A DNA stretch of 64,000 nt, taken from NCBI GenBank assembly GCA_003117195.1, contig BDSI01000009.1:1054001-1118000 (forward strand), read 5' to 3'. A program made the position numbers and the translations under genes. The notes below the pieces were generated by a model. That model had not been told where the DNA came from. It searched no databases and was given only the letters and a program-made list of their open reading frames with translations. The stretch is from Eudorina sp. 2006-703-Eu-15. Its lineage: Eukaryota > Chlorophyta > Chlorophyceae > Chlamydomonadales > Volvocaceae. Of this stretch, positions 1 to 13,700 are shown in pieces. How positions within the stretch are numbered: position 1 is the first letter of the stretch; the number at the start of each line of letters is the position of its first letter.

Positions 1-389
1 CGTATGGAAAACCTGTTGGTTGCGTACGGTTTTTTTCTGAGCGCTACCCTGGAGTTGGGGAGTTCGTTATCGTACCGTACACAGTGACGAGACGAAATCA
101 AGTAGATCCGCAAATCCGATGACGCGATGAGTGCAAACTGTTTGGCACATGTGAGCAGCTTCACTTAAAACGCACAATATTTCTTTGGCTCCCCCTGTTT
201 CATTTTCGGCATTGTTCGGTTTCACGCGCAAGCATACGGAAATCAACATGTCTCTCGTGAGTTCCTCCCACACTACGTTCACACAACATTACCGGACGAC
301 GACGTCCCGCGAACCGCGATTCATACCAATGAATGAATGAACGTTACAGCGGACCCCAAATGTGGTCCGAATTAACCCGCCGGCCACGC
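1..389. other. Non-coding flank, no gene recognised
   Basis: No exon with convincing codon use or splice signals is visible on either strand. The stretch is less GC-rich than the genic parts and ends at the inverted-repeat boundary near 390. Confidence 0.5.
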
Positions 390-1131
390 CTGTAAGGACG
401 TAGCTCCAAGTGTGCCTAAATATTGGTGTGCCTAAATTCGGCCACTTCATGTTTTTTGCCGCTGCCGCGCTCGTACCGCCCCCGTACAGCGAACGCCTTT
501 GCAGCTGTCAATAATATATCATTTAGAAGGGCTGTAAGCATGCGCATGTGTCGAACTTCAACTTTTGTAGACCACCCCCGGGAAATTGTCCATTTGAAAT
601 TTCGGCCACTTGTCTTCCGCACACCTGAGGAGATGCGGCGCAAGGCCGCTATGGTTCTGTTAAGTTGTCTTATCATATCATTGATAATTCCGGTCTTCCT
701 AGCGACTGTCATCGGCACAACTGGTGTCAAACGCCCGCGAGCAACTCGCAGTCCGAGGGCCCATGGGTCAGGCAGCAATAGAAACTTCTCGGCTGGCGGC
801 GGCACCTCAAACCAGCTTCAGCCGCTCAGTGTCAGATCCCTAAACATACAGCAGACTCCACGGGACACTCCGCGCCCCAAGCGGACCAAGTACGCGAAGT
901 TTTCTTGAGATTTCTTAAGTGGCCGAAGTTAGGCACCATGGCCGGAAACGCACTTTTTGGGAAGTGTGCCAAACTCGCGTCGGGAACACTGCCATCGTTG
1001 CCATAATGAAATAAACATAATAAAAGGTTAATACAACTATTTACAGCGTATAGTGGTGGTCAAAATAGGCCTTTTATGGTGTAAATTGTTAACTGGCCGA
1101 AGTTAGGCACACTTGGAGCTAGGCCTTACAG
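390..1131. mobile_element. Small terminal-inverted-repeat (MITE-like) element
   Basis: The left end (390-420) reads CTGTAAGG, then a short variable spacer, then TAGCTCCAAGT and GTGCCTAA. The right end (1101-1131) is its reverse complement with a few changes. Inside each end a second inverted copy of GTGCCTAA.TTCGGCCACTT occurs at about 427-446 and 913-933. The nested inverted termini, the roughly 740-bp length and the AT-richer interior fit a non-autonomous DNA transposon. No clear target-site duplication is visible, and no transposase is encoded. The element lies just upstream of, or in an intron of, the gene ending at 1742. Confidence 0.6.
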
Positions 1132-1161
1132 AGTATAATTGCCATAGAAAGCTGCTGGTGC

Positions 1162-1742
1162 CCAGCATTCGCGGAGGCCTTTTCCAAGGACCGTCCTTAC
1201 AGCGCCCGAGAGATCTGTGTCCTCCTCATCTGCTACGCATTCAACAATTCTAGAGCTCTTTCGAGAGACAGTTGACGCCGTGCAAGTTTACCATACGTCA
1301 AACCCCACCATATACACAGGCAAGCACATGACCTTGGCACATAGCAGGAGTCCGCACGCGAAACTCCATAAAGCGATTTAGAGGGGATCTTAAACTTCTT
1401 GGCGCATCCCTGCTGCCTCCTTAATCGGAGGCGCTGTGGCACGCCCGCCGCAGCCTGATGCACAACTGCCATGCCTGCGCCACAGTGCAGCAAGGGGGCC
1501 CCGCCGCCGCTGTTGCTACCGCTGCTACAGCCGCCCCAGCGGGCCCCGCCGATGCCGATGCCGACGCTGCGCTGTCGGGCCTGCCAGCTGTGCTTCTGAC
1601 GTCGGCTCTGGAGCACGTGCAGGCCGCCCTCAAGGGGCTGACGGGACCCAAGGGTTACTCGCTAACCCGTGGGTCGCGCGGTGGCAGTATGCTGGACGGC
1701 GGTGCCGGGGTGCACATGACGGCGGCGAGCGTTGGGATTTAG
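1162..1742 (+). CDS. 3' portion of an unrecognised gene
   Basis: Two stretches look like exons. The first (about 1162-1255) follows an acceptor-like CAG and reads AFAEAFSKDRPYSAREICVL, continuing LICYAFNNSR. The second begins after a CAG acceptor at about 1447, reads LMHNCHACATVQQGG, passes through an Ala-rich stretch and an amphipathic LSGLPAVLLTSALEHVQAAL, and stops at TAG 1740-1742. A volvocine TGTAA poly(A) motif lies at 1857-1861, 115 bases past the stop, which supports a true 3' end. I could not define the donor of the first exon or find a start. The family is not recognised. Confidence 0.4.
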
Positions 1743-2883
1743 GGCTCCTTCGCATTTTAACGGCCGCCACCGCTCTGACACGTGACCGGCTACGTTGCCG
1801 AACTGGCATGAGGCAGGTTTGTTTCGTTTCGTTGCTTACTATTTCAAGCACTTGATTGTAAACGCCGACAACGTGGACGTCGTCCATTCGCTGGAGATCC
1901 TGGGACAGTCACTTGCACTACACGTGCGGCCGGGTTCTCCGCGTCGGGCCGAAACCCTCTCGCGCTACTGCCACGTGCGACAGGGCCGTTCCTCTGCAGG
2001 TCCTCTGGCCCAGCGAACAGCCCTTGGGCAGTGGCCCTCCGCACCCTGCCCCGCACCTCCTGCAGGAACCGACCGTTGTGTGGAGTTCTGCTGGCGGTGG
2101 CAGCCCTGCGGTGGCTGCGGCCGGGGCACCTCGTCAGTCATCCGTCGACGACCGCCTGCCAAGCACCAGTGCAGAGCTCAGTCACACCGGTATCAGCGAG
2201 CGCCAGGCGCCACGCCGGCCAGCCGGAAGCTCCGGCTCCCCTTCCCCTCGCATTAACCCACTCTTGTGTACCACCTCCTTTGCGGGTCTCTTATCTAACC
2301 ACACCTCCTTGAGTGCCAACACCCGTGAAAACAATCTTGGTCCTAGAAGCCAGACAAAGCCGGCAGTCCGTACGACGCTTACGACTACCCCGACCACTGG
2401 CACAGAGGCCATCTACACGCGGACAAGTGGCCCCCACCGCCACGAACGTCGAGGTCCCCGCACCGCCCCAAACGGACGAGCCCAAGCTCGACACCTGCGC
2501 CTGGACACAGCCGCCCAGACGAGGAGGAGCTCGGCTAGGACATCTGGCGGGGCTTGTCTGGCGGTGCGTCGGCGGGCAGCGCAATAGCGGCTGACTCCGT
2601 CCGGCTCGTCCCTCCAGTTACCCGGCCCCCGTGCGTGGCAGAGCCGGCGACGGCTGCAGTCCTGGCCCCGCCCCCAAGCCATTATCGGTACAGGCGCACA
2701 CACATCGACACCTTTCAGACACAAACCAACGAACAGCCGGAGACGCAGAGATGAGACATTGCCACTGACCCATGCGGAATGGCGGTCGGCCAGGCACGTG
2801 TAGGGACGTCAAACACGCACACCAGTCATTAGGGTAGGGCGGGTGGGTGGGTTAAAAATAAACAGCCCAGACACAGCCAGCCC

Positions 2884-2913
2884 GTCGTGGGTGGGTGGGT
2901 GGGTGGGTGGGTG
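2884..2913. repeat. (GGGT)n microsatellite
   Basis: About six consecutive GGTG/GGGT units. Similar GTGGGT runs are common in introns of this window, where they overlap splice donors. Confidence 0.9.
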
Positions 2914-2966
2914 CAGTCCAAGACCTGCTCAGGTGGCGAGCTGGGGACATCGAGTTGCCTCCCGCC

Positions 2967-2968
2967 AC

Positions 2969-3047
<79 letters not shown>

Positions 3048-3079
3048 GGCAGGCAGACAGACAGGCAGATAGATAGACA
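2967..3079. repeat. (ACAG)n microsatellite
   Basis: More than 20 tandem CAGA/ACAG tetranucleotides that degrade into CAGG and ATAG variants at the 3' side. Confidence 0.95.
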
Positions 3080-3776
3080 CAGTGGCACACTCCCTCCCTA
3101 TCCGGTGAACCTCACACCGCCGTCCGCCTGCACAGCATCACCCGTTTCCCGCTGCCTGCCTGCCCGCACATCCCGAGCCGTCGCTCCGGCCGGCCCCCGA
3201 CGCTGTCTTCGTCGAGAGATGCAACCCCGCGGACGCGAGTGCACACGCCCCACACCGCGTGTGAGGTGGCCCAGCGACATGAATGTTGTATACGCCATTG
3301 CGTGACCGTCAAATAAAATAACAGCGAACAAAGGGCCCGGCGCATCGGTCTCAGCTATGGTGCTTCACAGGAGCACGCTTCTCATTCCCCACGACCACAG
3401 CACTCCAGCTCTACTTCATCCCCGACTCATCCTTTTATTCAGCCGGGCGCGAGGTGCCCAGCAGCATCCCCCTAACAGCAACTCCCTCAGCACAGCTGCT
3501 TGCAGACCTGACGAGAGGTCCGGTCCGCCGCCTCACCGACTGCCCAATGATCCCTACCCGCCATGGCTCACAATCCTATAATGGGTGCTCAGCCGTTGAT
3601 GGCCTGAGCAACACGGACCGCCAGCCCCGAAAGTCAACATCGCACATCCCGCAGCGGCAACCCGTATCCGGGACGCTTCGAATGGTTCTCTGCTACAGGC
3701 ATCCAACGCCGCTTTCCAGGAGTCATGGAGCCATGGAGGGTAGGTTGAGCTAATCGAGTAGTGTTCGGGCGCTGCC

Positions 3777-4734
3777 TCATCCCCGGAGCGGGCCCGGCGG
3801 CCCCGCCGCCATTCGCCGACTCGCCGCCGCCGCCGCAGCGGCGGCGGTGGCCACCGAAGTGGGCGACAGGGGCCTGTACGGCGGCGGCTGCGGCGATCGG
3901 TACGGCACCGCAGCCGAGACCGACCCGCAGGCGCCCGTGGCAGACGCTGCCAGGGGCGGCTGCGGCGGCGCATTCCCGTACGCGCGTTGCGGTGCGTGCG
4001 AATATCCGTTGCCGTACGCCTGTACACCGGGCGCTGTGTGGTACTGCGCGAGTTCGCGATCATAACCGCTGCTGTTGCTGTGTTGCAACTGCGTGGGTGC
4101 AGCAGCAGCCGGCGGCAGCTCAGCACCATACCCTGCGCCTCTGGGTTCCTGCCAGAAATCCTGACCGTACACCTGGCCGTACACCTGGCCGTACGCTTGC
4201 CCGTAGTACGGCTGGCCGTGTGTGACGGCAGGTGCTTGTGGGAACGGCCGATACGGCGATGGTGGCGGCGCCGGCTGGTGCCAGGTCACCGCAGCAGCAG
4301 CCGCGGCCTGCGGCGGCCGTCCACCTGAACCCCCTGAAACGCCGTCCGCGCCGAGAGCGGTTCTCAAGAGCCGTACACTGGGCATAGGCGGCGCAGGGCC
4401 CCGGGCGGCGGCCGCCGCAACCGTGGTTACGGAGGCGCCCGATGCAGGGTTGACTGTCGCGGCAGCCACGGCGGCGGCACCCTCCGGGGTCGCGGCGGCG
4501 GCGCCGGCGACGACTGCCGCCGGTTTCTTGATGCCCCGGGGTCGACCTCGGCTCCGTCGGACCGCCTCAGACGCGGCGTCGCCCGTGCTGCCACCGCCCG
4601 CACCGGCACCGGCACCGACGTCAGCGGCGCCGACGCCCACGGCGGCAACGGTGGTGGTGACGGCAGCGGCCTCCGTCGGCTTGCGGGCGCGATGCTTGGC
4701 GGTCGCTGAATCCGGGGACGTCGGCATGGCAGTG

Positions 4735-4772
<38 letters not shown>

Positions 4773-7700
4773 ACCGGCCGCAAGCGTCGCCGCCGTCGCC
4801 GTCACCGCCCCAGCTGCTGCCTCCGTCGGCCCCAGCGCAGCCTGCGCCTGACGGGGTTTCCGCCGGCGCTTGTGAGAGTTCGCGGATCCGTCCGGCACCA
4901 CCGCCACCGCCATCTCCGTTGCCGTACCGGCCGCCGTCACAGCTGCGACGGCGACACCCACGCCCTGCCTCTCAACCTCCACGTCGCCAGTCCTTGCGGG
5001 CGCCGTCGCCGCCGCGGCCGCGGCAGCTGCCGCCGTCGCCGCCGCGGCCGCGGCAGCTGCCGCCGTCGCCGCCGCGGCCGCGGCGCTCGCCGCCACCGTC
5101 GCCACCGCAGCGGCGCGGGGCGCCTCCCGCCGGTCGCTGCCGGGATGCGGCTTCGCCCGTTGCGCCGGCGCCGCCGGGGGCTGATGCGTGAGATATTGTA
5201 CGACGTCGCCCTGCAGCAGGGGCGCCACACACAGCTGTACGGGAGCCGTACTCGCGCACTCGTCATCGTGCACCTCTTGCCGTACAATGGCCGGGAAGTA
5301 CGCCTCGTTCTGAACTTCAAAGGGCGGGGGCGGCGGCTGGAAGATCGCCTCGAAGTCCTCAGGGCGCGGCTGCTGCCAAGACGCCATGCCGCGCTGCTGC
5401 TGCTGCTGCTGCTGCTGCTGTGGTTGCTGACGCGGCTGCAGGGCGCCCCCCTGGGACCGAATGAAGCCCGCGGCCTCCGGTTTGTTGTTGAAGGCCCGCA
5501 GCACCCACGGCCTGGAGGACGCGACGTGTGGCAGGCAGGCGGGTATACACACACACACACATACATACATACGGGCGGGCGGGTTACTTTTCTAAACACA
5601 CATACATACATACGTACACAGGTGTATATTCGACGGTGCGATACACGGTAGGGTGTTCAGCGATAGGGTGTATACATCTGCGGCTATCCTTGCCTCCCCG
5701 CTGCTTGATGACGTTCCACAGCCCCAACGGACCGAGAGGGCCCCACGAAGCCCCGGAGGGAGCGAGGGAGGGAGATACGACAGGATGGCGATTCGGGTCC
5801 CCACAGGGCAGTCACCCCCGCAGTCAGGGGATGGAGACCCTAGGTGCAGCCCAGCCAGCCCGGGTGAGAGTCCGGCGAATCAGGAGCCCCCAGCCCCCAG
5901 CCCCAACCCCGTGTAAGGCCCACCTGCCGAACCGGGTGGCGAGGCGCTCCGCGGGCTCGATGGCGGTGCTCGCCAGTGCGGCAGCTGCGCGCAAAAGACA
6001 CACACACACAGCCTCAGGTTAATATGGTTAGTATATTTATGGTTGGTTTGGGTTGGGCGGGTTGCATTTCTAAACACACAGTCTCAGTTTTCTTTTTTAC
6101 ACACACACACACACGCAGTCATGCAGGGACTGGACGCTGGACCTCGCTTCCCGGGGCTCAGTTGAGCTGCGGGGGACGGGACGCTGGACTGAACTTCTCG
6201 CGGCTCCGTCTTCCTTTTCAAACACATGCCGGGGGCAAGTGTCTCGCTGACCGCACACGCCAGGCGGCTTTCTCGACAATCCACACTCGCCGAGCGGATG
6301 ATTAAGCCATGCTGGGAACGCACCAGCATATCGGTAAGGTAGGGTTTGGGTTGGGTTGGGTTGGGGTTGCGTCTGGCTGGCCATGTTGTTATGTGTCACT
6401 GAGCAGCGGCTGTCGACCAGCACCCTCCAGAACCAGCCGGCGGGCACCCTGGCAGGTTCTCGCCCGTTCTCGCCGGTCCCTGCTGCCCCCGGGGGGCGAC
6501 TCGCCGGTCCGCCCGCTCCCGTCCACCCCCACCGCACCAAGGGAGGAGAACCCCTAGTGAAGTCCCGGAGCCCGCCGCGACAGTTCAGGACGCCGCGCCA
6601 TTCCAAGACACCTTCCCCCAGACTTGACCTCGTGAGGGTGAGGAGGAAATGAAGGGGTGGGAGCCCCTAGGTCCTTAAATGGAGGAGGGAAGGAAGGCGG
6701 GGTGCCCCGTCGCCCCTCCTTCGCGGACTTACCCACCACCGACTCGAGCTGCTCGACGGGGAAGCGGCGGTAGGGGTGCGCCGAGGAGATGTGGGCCTTA
6801 CGCTGCTGCTCCACGGACTGCATCTGCGACTTGAGCTTCTGCGCCACCCACGGGTCAGCACCACATCGGGACATCCGGGATCGCCCGACAGGTTCCGGTG
6901 ACAGAGGACGCGGCGGTTGCAGAGGCAACGACACGGGCAGGAGACGGCCACGCCTACAAAGACAGACAGCCCCAGCCCCAGCCCCAGCCCCGTGCAAAGG
7001 ATCTTCACAGGTAGGGGGGAGGGGGGGGCGGCCGCAGCGCAGACGGCGCTAGGGCTAGGCGCACAATCCCGCGACCACACCCGCCCGCGCAGCAGGTTCG
7101 GTGCTGTCCCTTTTCACATCCTCAACCCGCTCCACCCCAAGTCTGGCCGGCACCGCAGCTCACTTTGGGCGGCACCGCAGATTATTACTGGCGGCACCGC
7201 AGCTCAATTCACCCAACGACCTGCACCTAGCGGGCCTCCCCCCCGACACAAGGAATAAGGAACAGACCCCCCCCCACACACACACACACACACCAGCACA
7301 CAGGTGGGGTTTCTCGCTCAAACGCACACCAGCCCACGGCCCGCCCGTACCGCACCATCTGCTCCCGCTCGGCTCGGTCCACCTCCGCCTCCAGCTCCTC
7401 CACCGACGGCTCGCCGAAGGGCGCGGTGCCGTTCTGCACGTCGTACAGCCGGTTGCCCGCCAGGGTTCGTGCCTGCTTGGCGGCCGTGTAGGCCTGCGGG
7501 CCACACAGGTGGGTGGGTGGGTGAGTGCGTGCAAACCGAGATATCGAGGATTGGCGGACTCCCTCCGGCTGCCGTGACTGCCGCAGCACAGAACCCCTCC
7601 AGAAAGAGTGCCGTCGTGTGGTGTGCGACTTTATTTTTTGAGGTGGCTATAGGGTGCAGTGAGGAGGCGGGGAGGTCAGCCCAGTGGGGCAGCGGGGAGG

Positions 7701-10700
7701 GAGGCTGCCCGCCATGGCCCCGTGAGGGGGAAACCCGGGTCGGCAGCACAGGGTCCCCGGTCCCCCACCCCCAACCCCAACCCCTTCGCTGGAGATCCTG
7801 TTACAGCTGATTCTTCTAGGGACCTTTGCTCTCGCAGCAGCGCAGTTTGAATGTGTCTACCAAATTTCCTATACCCACCCGCAACCCCCACCCGGGGAGC
7901 CTCACCCGTTGAACCCTGGCCACCTCCGCGGCCATTGAACGACACTGCGGGCAGTCGCCGTACAAGTCATAGTACACGGCCTCGTCGAAGCGCGCCGGGC
8001 TGCCGGCGGCCGCCTCGGCGCCGCCGCCGCCGGCCGCCGGCATCTGCATCAGCGGCCGCACGCACGGCGCCGCGAGGTGGCGGCAGTTGGCGGGCAGCAG
8101 CGCCAGCGCGCAGCCGACCGGCAGCAGCGGCTGCGCGGCCCGTGGGTCGGTGGGTCCGAAGGTGTCCAAGGTGATGTGGGTGCGGCCGGACGCAACGAGC
8201 GCCTCGCAGGCGCCGCGTACGGCGCCCGCCGTGGGAGCCACGCCGTCGTACACGAACCTACGCCCCGCACACACACACACACACAGTTAAGGGTAATCTC
8301 TCCGCTCAGGCAGGAACTGAAAACAGCACGGTTGGGAAAACGGATGGCTGTTAGTTTTGGCGGAGAGTGGCGGCAGGCCTCCCAAACAGGATCGGCGCAA
8401 CAGCGCGCTATGGCGATAAGGGGCATGGGGGACCGCCACATAGGGCCGCCATGTCCGACAGCACCTCGTGCCCCCTTCCCCACACCCCCCCCCCCACCTG
8501 TAGTCGGGGCACTCGCCCGTGAGGTACATCTGCAGCAGCCACACGCAGCCCCGCAGGTACCGCCGCGGGTCGGCCGCCGCCTTGCTGCCGCGCCACTCGT
8601 CGTCGCCGTCGCTGCCGCCCGCGCCGCCGCCGTCAGCTGCGCAGGTCACCCACCGTCGGCGAGGGGTCAGCGCCAGCCATGGGGGGGGGGGTGGCGAAAC
8701 AGGCGCGGCCGCCCGGGCGACATGTGGGGGGGCGACATTGATCATGGACCTAGTCCCGCAGGTGCCGCGCCCTTCCCCTCCCCACCCCCTTGCCGCAACG
8801 TCCCCACCCTTTTTTTCAATAAAGACAGCGAACCCGCAAAAGAGCAACGCGCCCCCCCCCACACACACGGAAGCTTGGTTTGGGTCGGGCGGGTCTCATA
8901 TCTAAACACACAGGCCGTATCCAAGCAGGTCGGGAGCCGGTCCCCACAAATTGCGTCCCGACGACGACCCCTCCCCTCCGGGGCATCATCGAGCCAGCAG
9001 CCCGATGGCCGGGGGCTGGCACCCTGCCGTACCGCAAAACCTGGTTCTCCAGGAAAGGCCAACTCCACCCGACCCGCTCTCAACTCGCCCGTAAGCGCAG
9101 GGGACCCTCCCCCCCCGGGCAGCAGCGCAGTTTGAATATGTACACCAACTTCCTAGACCCGCCCCTAGACCCGCCCCTAGACCCGCCCCTGGCGCACAAG
9201 GCCCCTCCCCGTCATCAAATGGGTTTCACTCTTTGCCTGTCAGGTACCCGGTAGGTATCGTTGGTACGTGCATTTGTCGCCGGGCTGGGTGTGTCGTCTG
9301 GCAGCCCGTGTTCCCTTTGACCCCCCCTTCCCCCCCTTCCCCCAGACATCAGACGCCGCACTGCGCGCACTGACGGACCGTCGGCCAGTTCCTCCCTGCC
9401 GATAGGGTCCACAGCCCTGCCGCCAAGAGACCCCGGCACAAGCACCCACTCACCCACCCAATTCCCCACTCCACGCGACCCCCAAACCCGCCCGCCCACC
9501 CACCCGCCCACCCACCGGGTGCTCCCCCCAGCTGCAGCAGCCTCGCCAGCGCCGCCGCATCCAGGCGGGGGTTGCCCGTGGCGGGGTCCAGGGAGGTGAC
9601 GGAGCCGGTCGCGGAGATGGCCCCGCGGGGGACCTCCGCCCCAGGCGGCGCTGCCCCGCCCGCCCTGATGGCGGCCTCCTGGTAGACCCGCCACAGGCCC
9701 CGACTGGAACCTGCGAGGGCCCGGGGGTGGGTGAGGGGCCCAGCGGCGACGTGGAGGGGCTACGTGGGAGCCGCGGCAGCAGCAGCGCGGCAGAAGCCCC
9801 CTGGAGTTGACATCGAGGGGGAGAGGCTGTGAGGCCCTCGCCCCCGCCTCAGCCTCAGCCTCTGGGCATGTCGTGTCGTGTTCAGTCATGCCGGCCGGCA
9901 GGCCGTTGCCCTGGCCGTTACCCCAACCGTCGCGGCCCCAGCGGTTGCTGACCGGCGCGGCTGTCAAGACCCCTTATTGTCAATGAAGACAGCGAAATCG
10001 CGAAACAATTACCGATTGCGTAGTCAAGTCCCCCTCCCCCTCCCGGCGGTCACCGCCCTCTTGACCGCCCCCTGCCGCGTGCCTAACTGCGAGCACGGGA
10101 CAGTCAGCCATATACCCAACCCCCCATGCGGCTGACTGTCTGGTTCCAGTGCGGGGTGGCGTTGGTGCCCGTCCCCGAGGCCGCCCGACCCCAGCACTCG
10201 GCCACCCGGGCGGACCCGAACCCCCCGCTCCGCCCCTCACCGTCCAGCGCAGCCCCCTTCAGCCCGGGCAGGTAGTCGTTCCCCTTGGCCACGATGGCGA
10301 TCAAGGTGAGGTCCAGCTTGGCGTGCAGCAGGGCGGCCTCCTGGGGGACCTGGACAGGGGGAGGGGGACATTGGTGGACAAGGGGGAGGGGGGCAGGATT
10401 TCGCTGTCATGTTTGACATAAAAAGGGGGAAGAGCGGAACCGGGGTTGCGGCGGCCGTGGAGGAGCGCGCGGGGAACGCGGCCGGCCGGCCGCCCCCGCA
10501 GGACCCCCGGGTCGGTACCGCTCGAGGTGGTTTCCACCAACGGCCGCTGCCCCCTTCTTCCTTGCGTTGCGAATCCAAATCGTTGCGAACCCATTTCGGA
10601 ACACGTCACGTCAGGTATTCATCGTGAGGAACGGGTGGATGGAAGAGCCCCCCTGCGGCGCATGGCAAGGACTCCCAGCGCTTCGCCTCCGCCCCGCCCT

Positions 10701-13700
10701 GCCAGTCCCCGGTGCTCTCCCCCCCCCGGTGTACACAGCGGACAGCGCCCTTACCCGTGTGCCGTGTCCACCCCTACGCAGTTTGAAATGTCTACCGATT
10801 TCCTAGACCCCCCCACCCCACAACCCCTCGTGGTGGGTGTGCCCGGGACGTTCTCTGGGTTTATTTCTTTTTTCAATACAACCCACCACCACCATCGGGG
10901 TCCACCCGCCCGACCCGCGCCGCCCCACCGATCGGAGGGCGCCTGGATGGCCGTCAGGGTCACGCGGCCCCGCCCCGCCCAACCTGCCCCGTGTGGAAAA
11001 GAAAACCGCCCCGTGTGTTGGGATATAAGACCCGCCCGACCCAAACCAGGCACTGCCCCCCTGTATGTTTGGGGGGAATGTGCCTGCCGCCCGGGCATCC
11101 TTCCTCGCGGACCCACCCACCCACCTGCGCCGCCGCAACGATCTTCGCGAGGAAGGTCGAGGCCCAGGCCTGGTGCAGCAGGTTGACCGAGAACACCGGC
11201 AGCCGCTTGGTCAGCTGGCCCTGGTTGAGCCCGCTGTTCGCCACGAACAGGTTCTCCTGCGGGGCGGGCCAAGCCAAGGGGGCGTTGGTGAGCTCGGCAT
11301 GCAGACGGCAGGGGACGCGGGCTGCGCGGACTGCCAGCCCAGCCCTTCAAACAAAGATACAAAGGGAGCACCGTATCGTGGAGGGGGGACCGGCGGCGGC
11401 GGTGGTGATCCGTAGCGGATCATCAGCGGAACCGGCGACCGACCGCGCGCCGGCGCGATTTGCAAATTGCGTAATTGCGTCAACTAAACTGATTTCAGCT
11501 TTCCTCCCCAGCCTCTCCTGATCTGACGTGGTACACGCCAGTCCTCCAGCCGTCAAGACGCCATCCATCCCGGTCTCTCGTCGTCAGAATGTAAAACGGT
11601 GAAAGAACGCTGTCCCGCCTTCCAGGACTGCGCAAAACCCGCTCCCCAAAGGGAACGCTGGCAGGCGGGTAGGTCGGCGCACGGGCTCGTACGATTCGCC
11701 CCAACGCGGCGTCACACAGCGGCGGCGGCGGCGGCGGCCTCCGAAGCCTGTGGGCTCCCCACCTCCCCCCCACCCCCACCCCCTCCACCCGCGCGGGCGC
11801 ATCCCGCATCCGCCCCCGGGAGCCGCACCTTATAGCTGGTGAGCGCCATAAGGATGAGGTCGGCGTCATCCCCCAGGATCACTGCCGGCGTGGGTGTGGG
11901 TGTGCGAGGGGGTGGGGGGTGGGGGGGGGAGTGAAGCGGTGAGGCACCGGGCGGGTGGGGGGGGAGACGTCAGGGGGCCCAACAGGAGCTGTGTAAAAGA
12001 GAACTGAGCCGCGAGAAGTGAAGTCCAGGCAGTAGGCGATGGGAACATAGGAGACCCACAGGAGCTGTGTGTGTGTGTGTGTGGGGGGGGGGGGGGGGCC
12101 ACGGAGTGCGAGCTGCAGGCGGGGCGGGCCACCCGGGCCAAGCAGTCCCGACATGGCCCCGGTTCCCACAGATGTGCCGTGTGGGCTGACCTTTCAGGCC
12201 CTGATGCGTTCTCGGATGTGTGCCTCCGTGGCCCAGATGTCGGGGCGGGGGAGGAGGGCCGGGGTGGACCCCCGGACCCCTTGTCAAGGTGGACCTTGCC
12301 CCCTGCCTCTCCCCCACACCCTTGCGTGCGCCCGACACCCCCCCCCCCGATCTGGGTCCGCGCGCAGACTTGATGTTCCGATCTTACATCCGTACAACCC
12401 CGGTACTGCACCTCACCTATTATTACTACCGCCACCGCCACCACCACCACCGCCACCGCCACCGCCACGCCCTGCCCGACACCCACCCCCCTACCATGCG
12501 TGTCGTCGGGACCCTCGGGGAACCAAGGCCGGGCGAGGCGGCCCAGCACCTTCACCTCGCCCTCGCCCTGCGGGGGGAGCATGCGAGCGGGCGGGCGGGG
12601 ATCATGATAAGGATAGGGATCAGGATAAAGATGGCTGGCCGTGTTCTCAAGAGCTTCATCCTCGGGTCGGGTCGGTGTCACCCGCGTCCCGGCACCGATG
12701 CGCGCACCCGGGGTGGTGGTGGTGGGGGCCGAGCCGCCGGCAGCGAGTGAAAGTTCAGCACTTGCTTGCTCCAAGCGCGATGAATCCGCCGCCCGCAACG
12801 CAGCTGCCGACGTGCGCCGCCCCTTTCAGCAACCGGTCCCACACGATCCCCCCACCCCGCTCCAGCTTGGCATCACGCGTTTTCAATTCACGCCGGAGGG
12901 ATCGATCGCTTTCAAGCCTCGCCGACCCGCGACCTTGCTTTCGCGCACCTTGACAGTGCCGTCCGAAAGTTCGAACACCAAGTGGCGGAAGCGCTTGCTG
13001 GACAACTGCAGGTAGGCCCGAGGGGCAGGGGGCGGTCGACAGCGGCAGCGGGAGCCACAGGCGCGGCGCGGGGCAGGGCAGGGGGATGGGCAATGGCGGT
13101 GACGGCATGTCGATGTGATGGCAGTGCACGGCAGCACGTGAAACTTCGCCGGAGGTCTAGAGGGTGATGTCGCTGCCTCGGCCGTGTGCCGGCGAGCGGC
13201 GGTGATCACCGGATCCCAACACCCCCCCCGGGTGCCCTCGCCCGGGTGCAGCATCGCCGGGGACTGCGTCGTGAGACTGCAATGCGGCCCATGCGCGCAG
13301 TTGTAAGTACGCAGTATCCACTCGCCTGCGCGGATCCGCCACCATCTGATCTGATCTGATCCACGGCAACGTGACCCCACATCCAAAACCTTCATCCACA
13401 CCCCCGTCCATCCTAGATAACCCGTGGGACGACCCATCCGCAGGCCCCCCATCTCCACCTTGGCCTGTCCTGTCATCAAGTACCTCGGCACGTCAAGTGG
13501 CGGAACACCAAACCCCGACATCTTATCTGGTCGCAGGGGAATCACGCACCTACAGGTCCGCCGCCCCTTCCCTTCCCTCCCCTCCACGGGTTTATCTCTT
13601 TTTTCCTTTTAATCCCCGCCCCTGCCCTCCCACTCCCCTCCCACTCCGCTCCGGAGTTCTCTGTGCGGCGCCGTCTGGTCCTCCTCCCCTTCCCCCGCAG

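Larger units (their letters stand above)
1743..3776. other. Intergenic region with simple repeats
   Basis: After the TGTAA motif at 1857 no exon pair with matching splice phase was found. Several GC-rich open frames (for example about 2313-2594 +) have no recognisable domain. Simple repeats occupy 2884-2913 and 2967-3079. No clear TGTAA for the minus-strand gene ending at 3777 was found. Confidence 0.4.

Noticed and set aside
423..908. 161-aa + frame with a hydrophobic helix
   Set aside because: It lies wholly inside the inverted-repeat element and has no splice or poly(A) support. It is kept only as a remark on the element.
1913..2754. Overlapping + and - frames in GC-rich sequence
   Set aside because: All six frames are open because of composition; no motif, start context or splice pair supports one.
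3761..5651. Large + strand Ala/Arg/Pro frames opposite the XRN tail
   Set aside because: Mirror frames of a low-complexity GC-rich exon; the minus frame continues the spliced XRN model in phase.
6338..6370. GGTTTGGGTT-rich stretch as an internal telomere-like tract
   Set aside because: Only a few irregular units that do not match the TTTTAGGG repeat of volvocine telomeres; more likely related to intronic family B.
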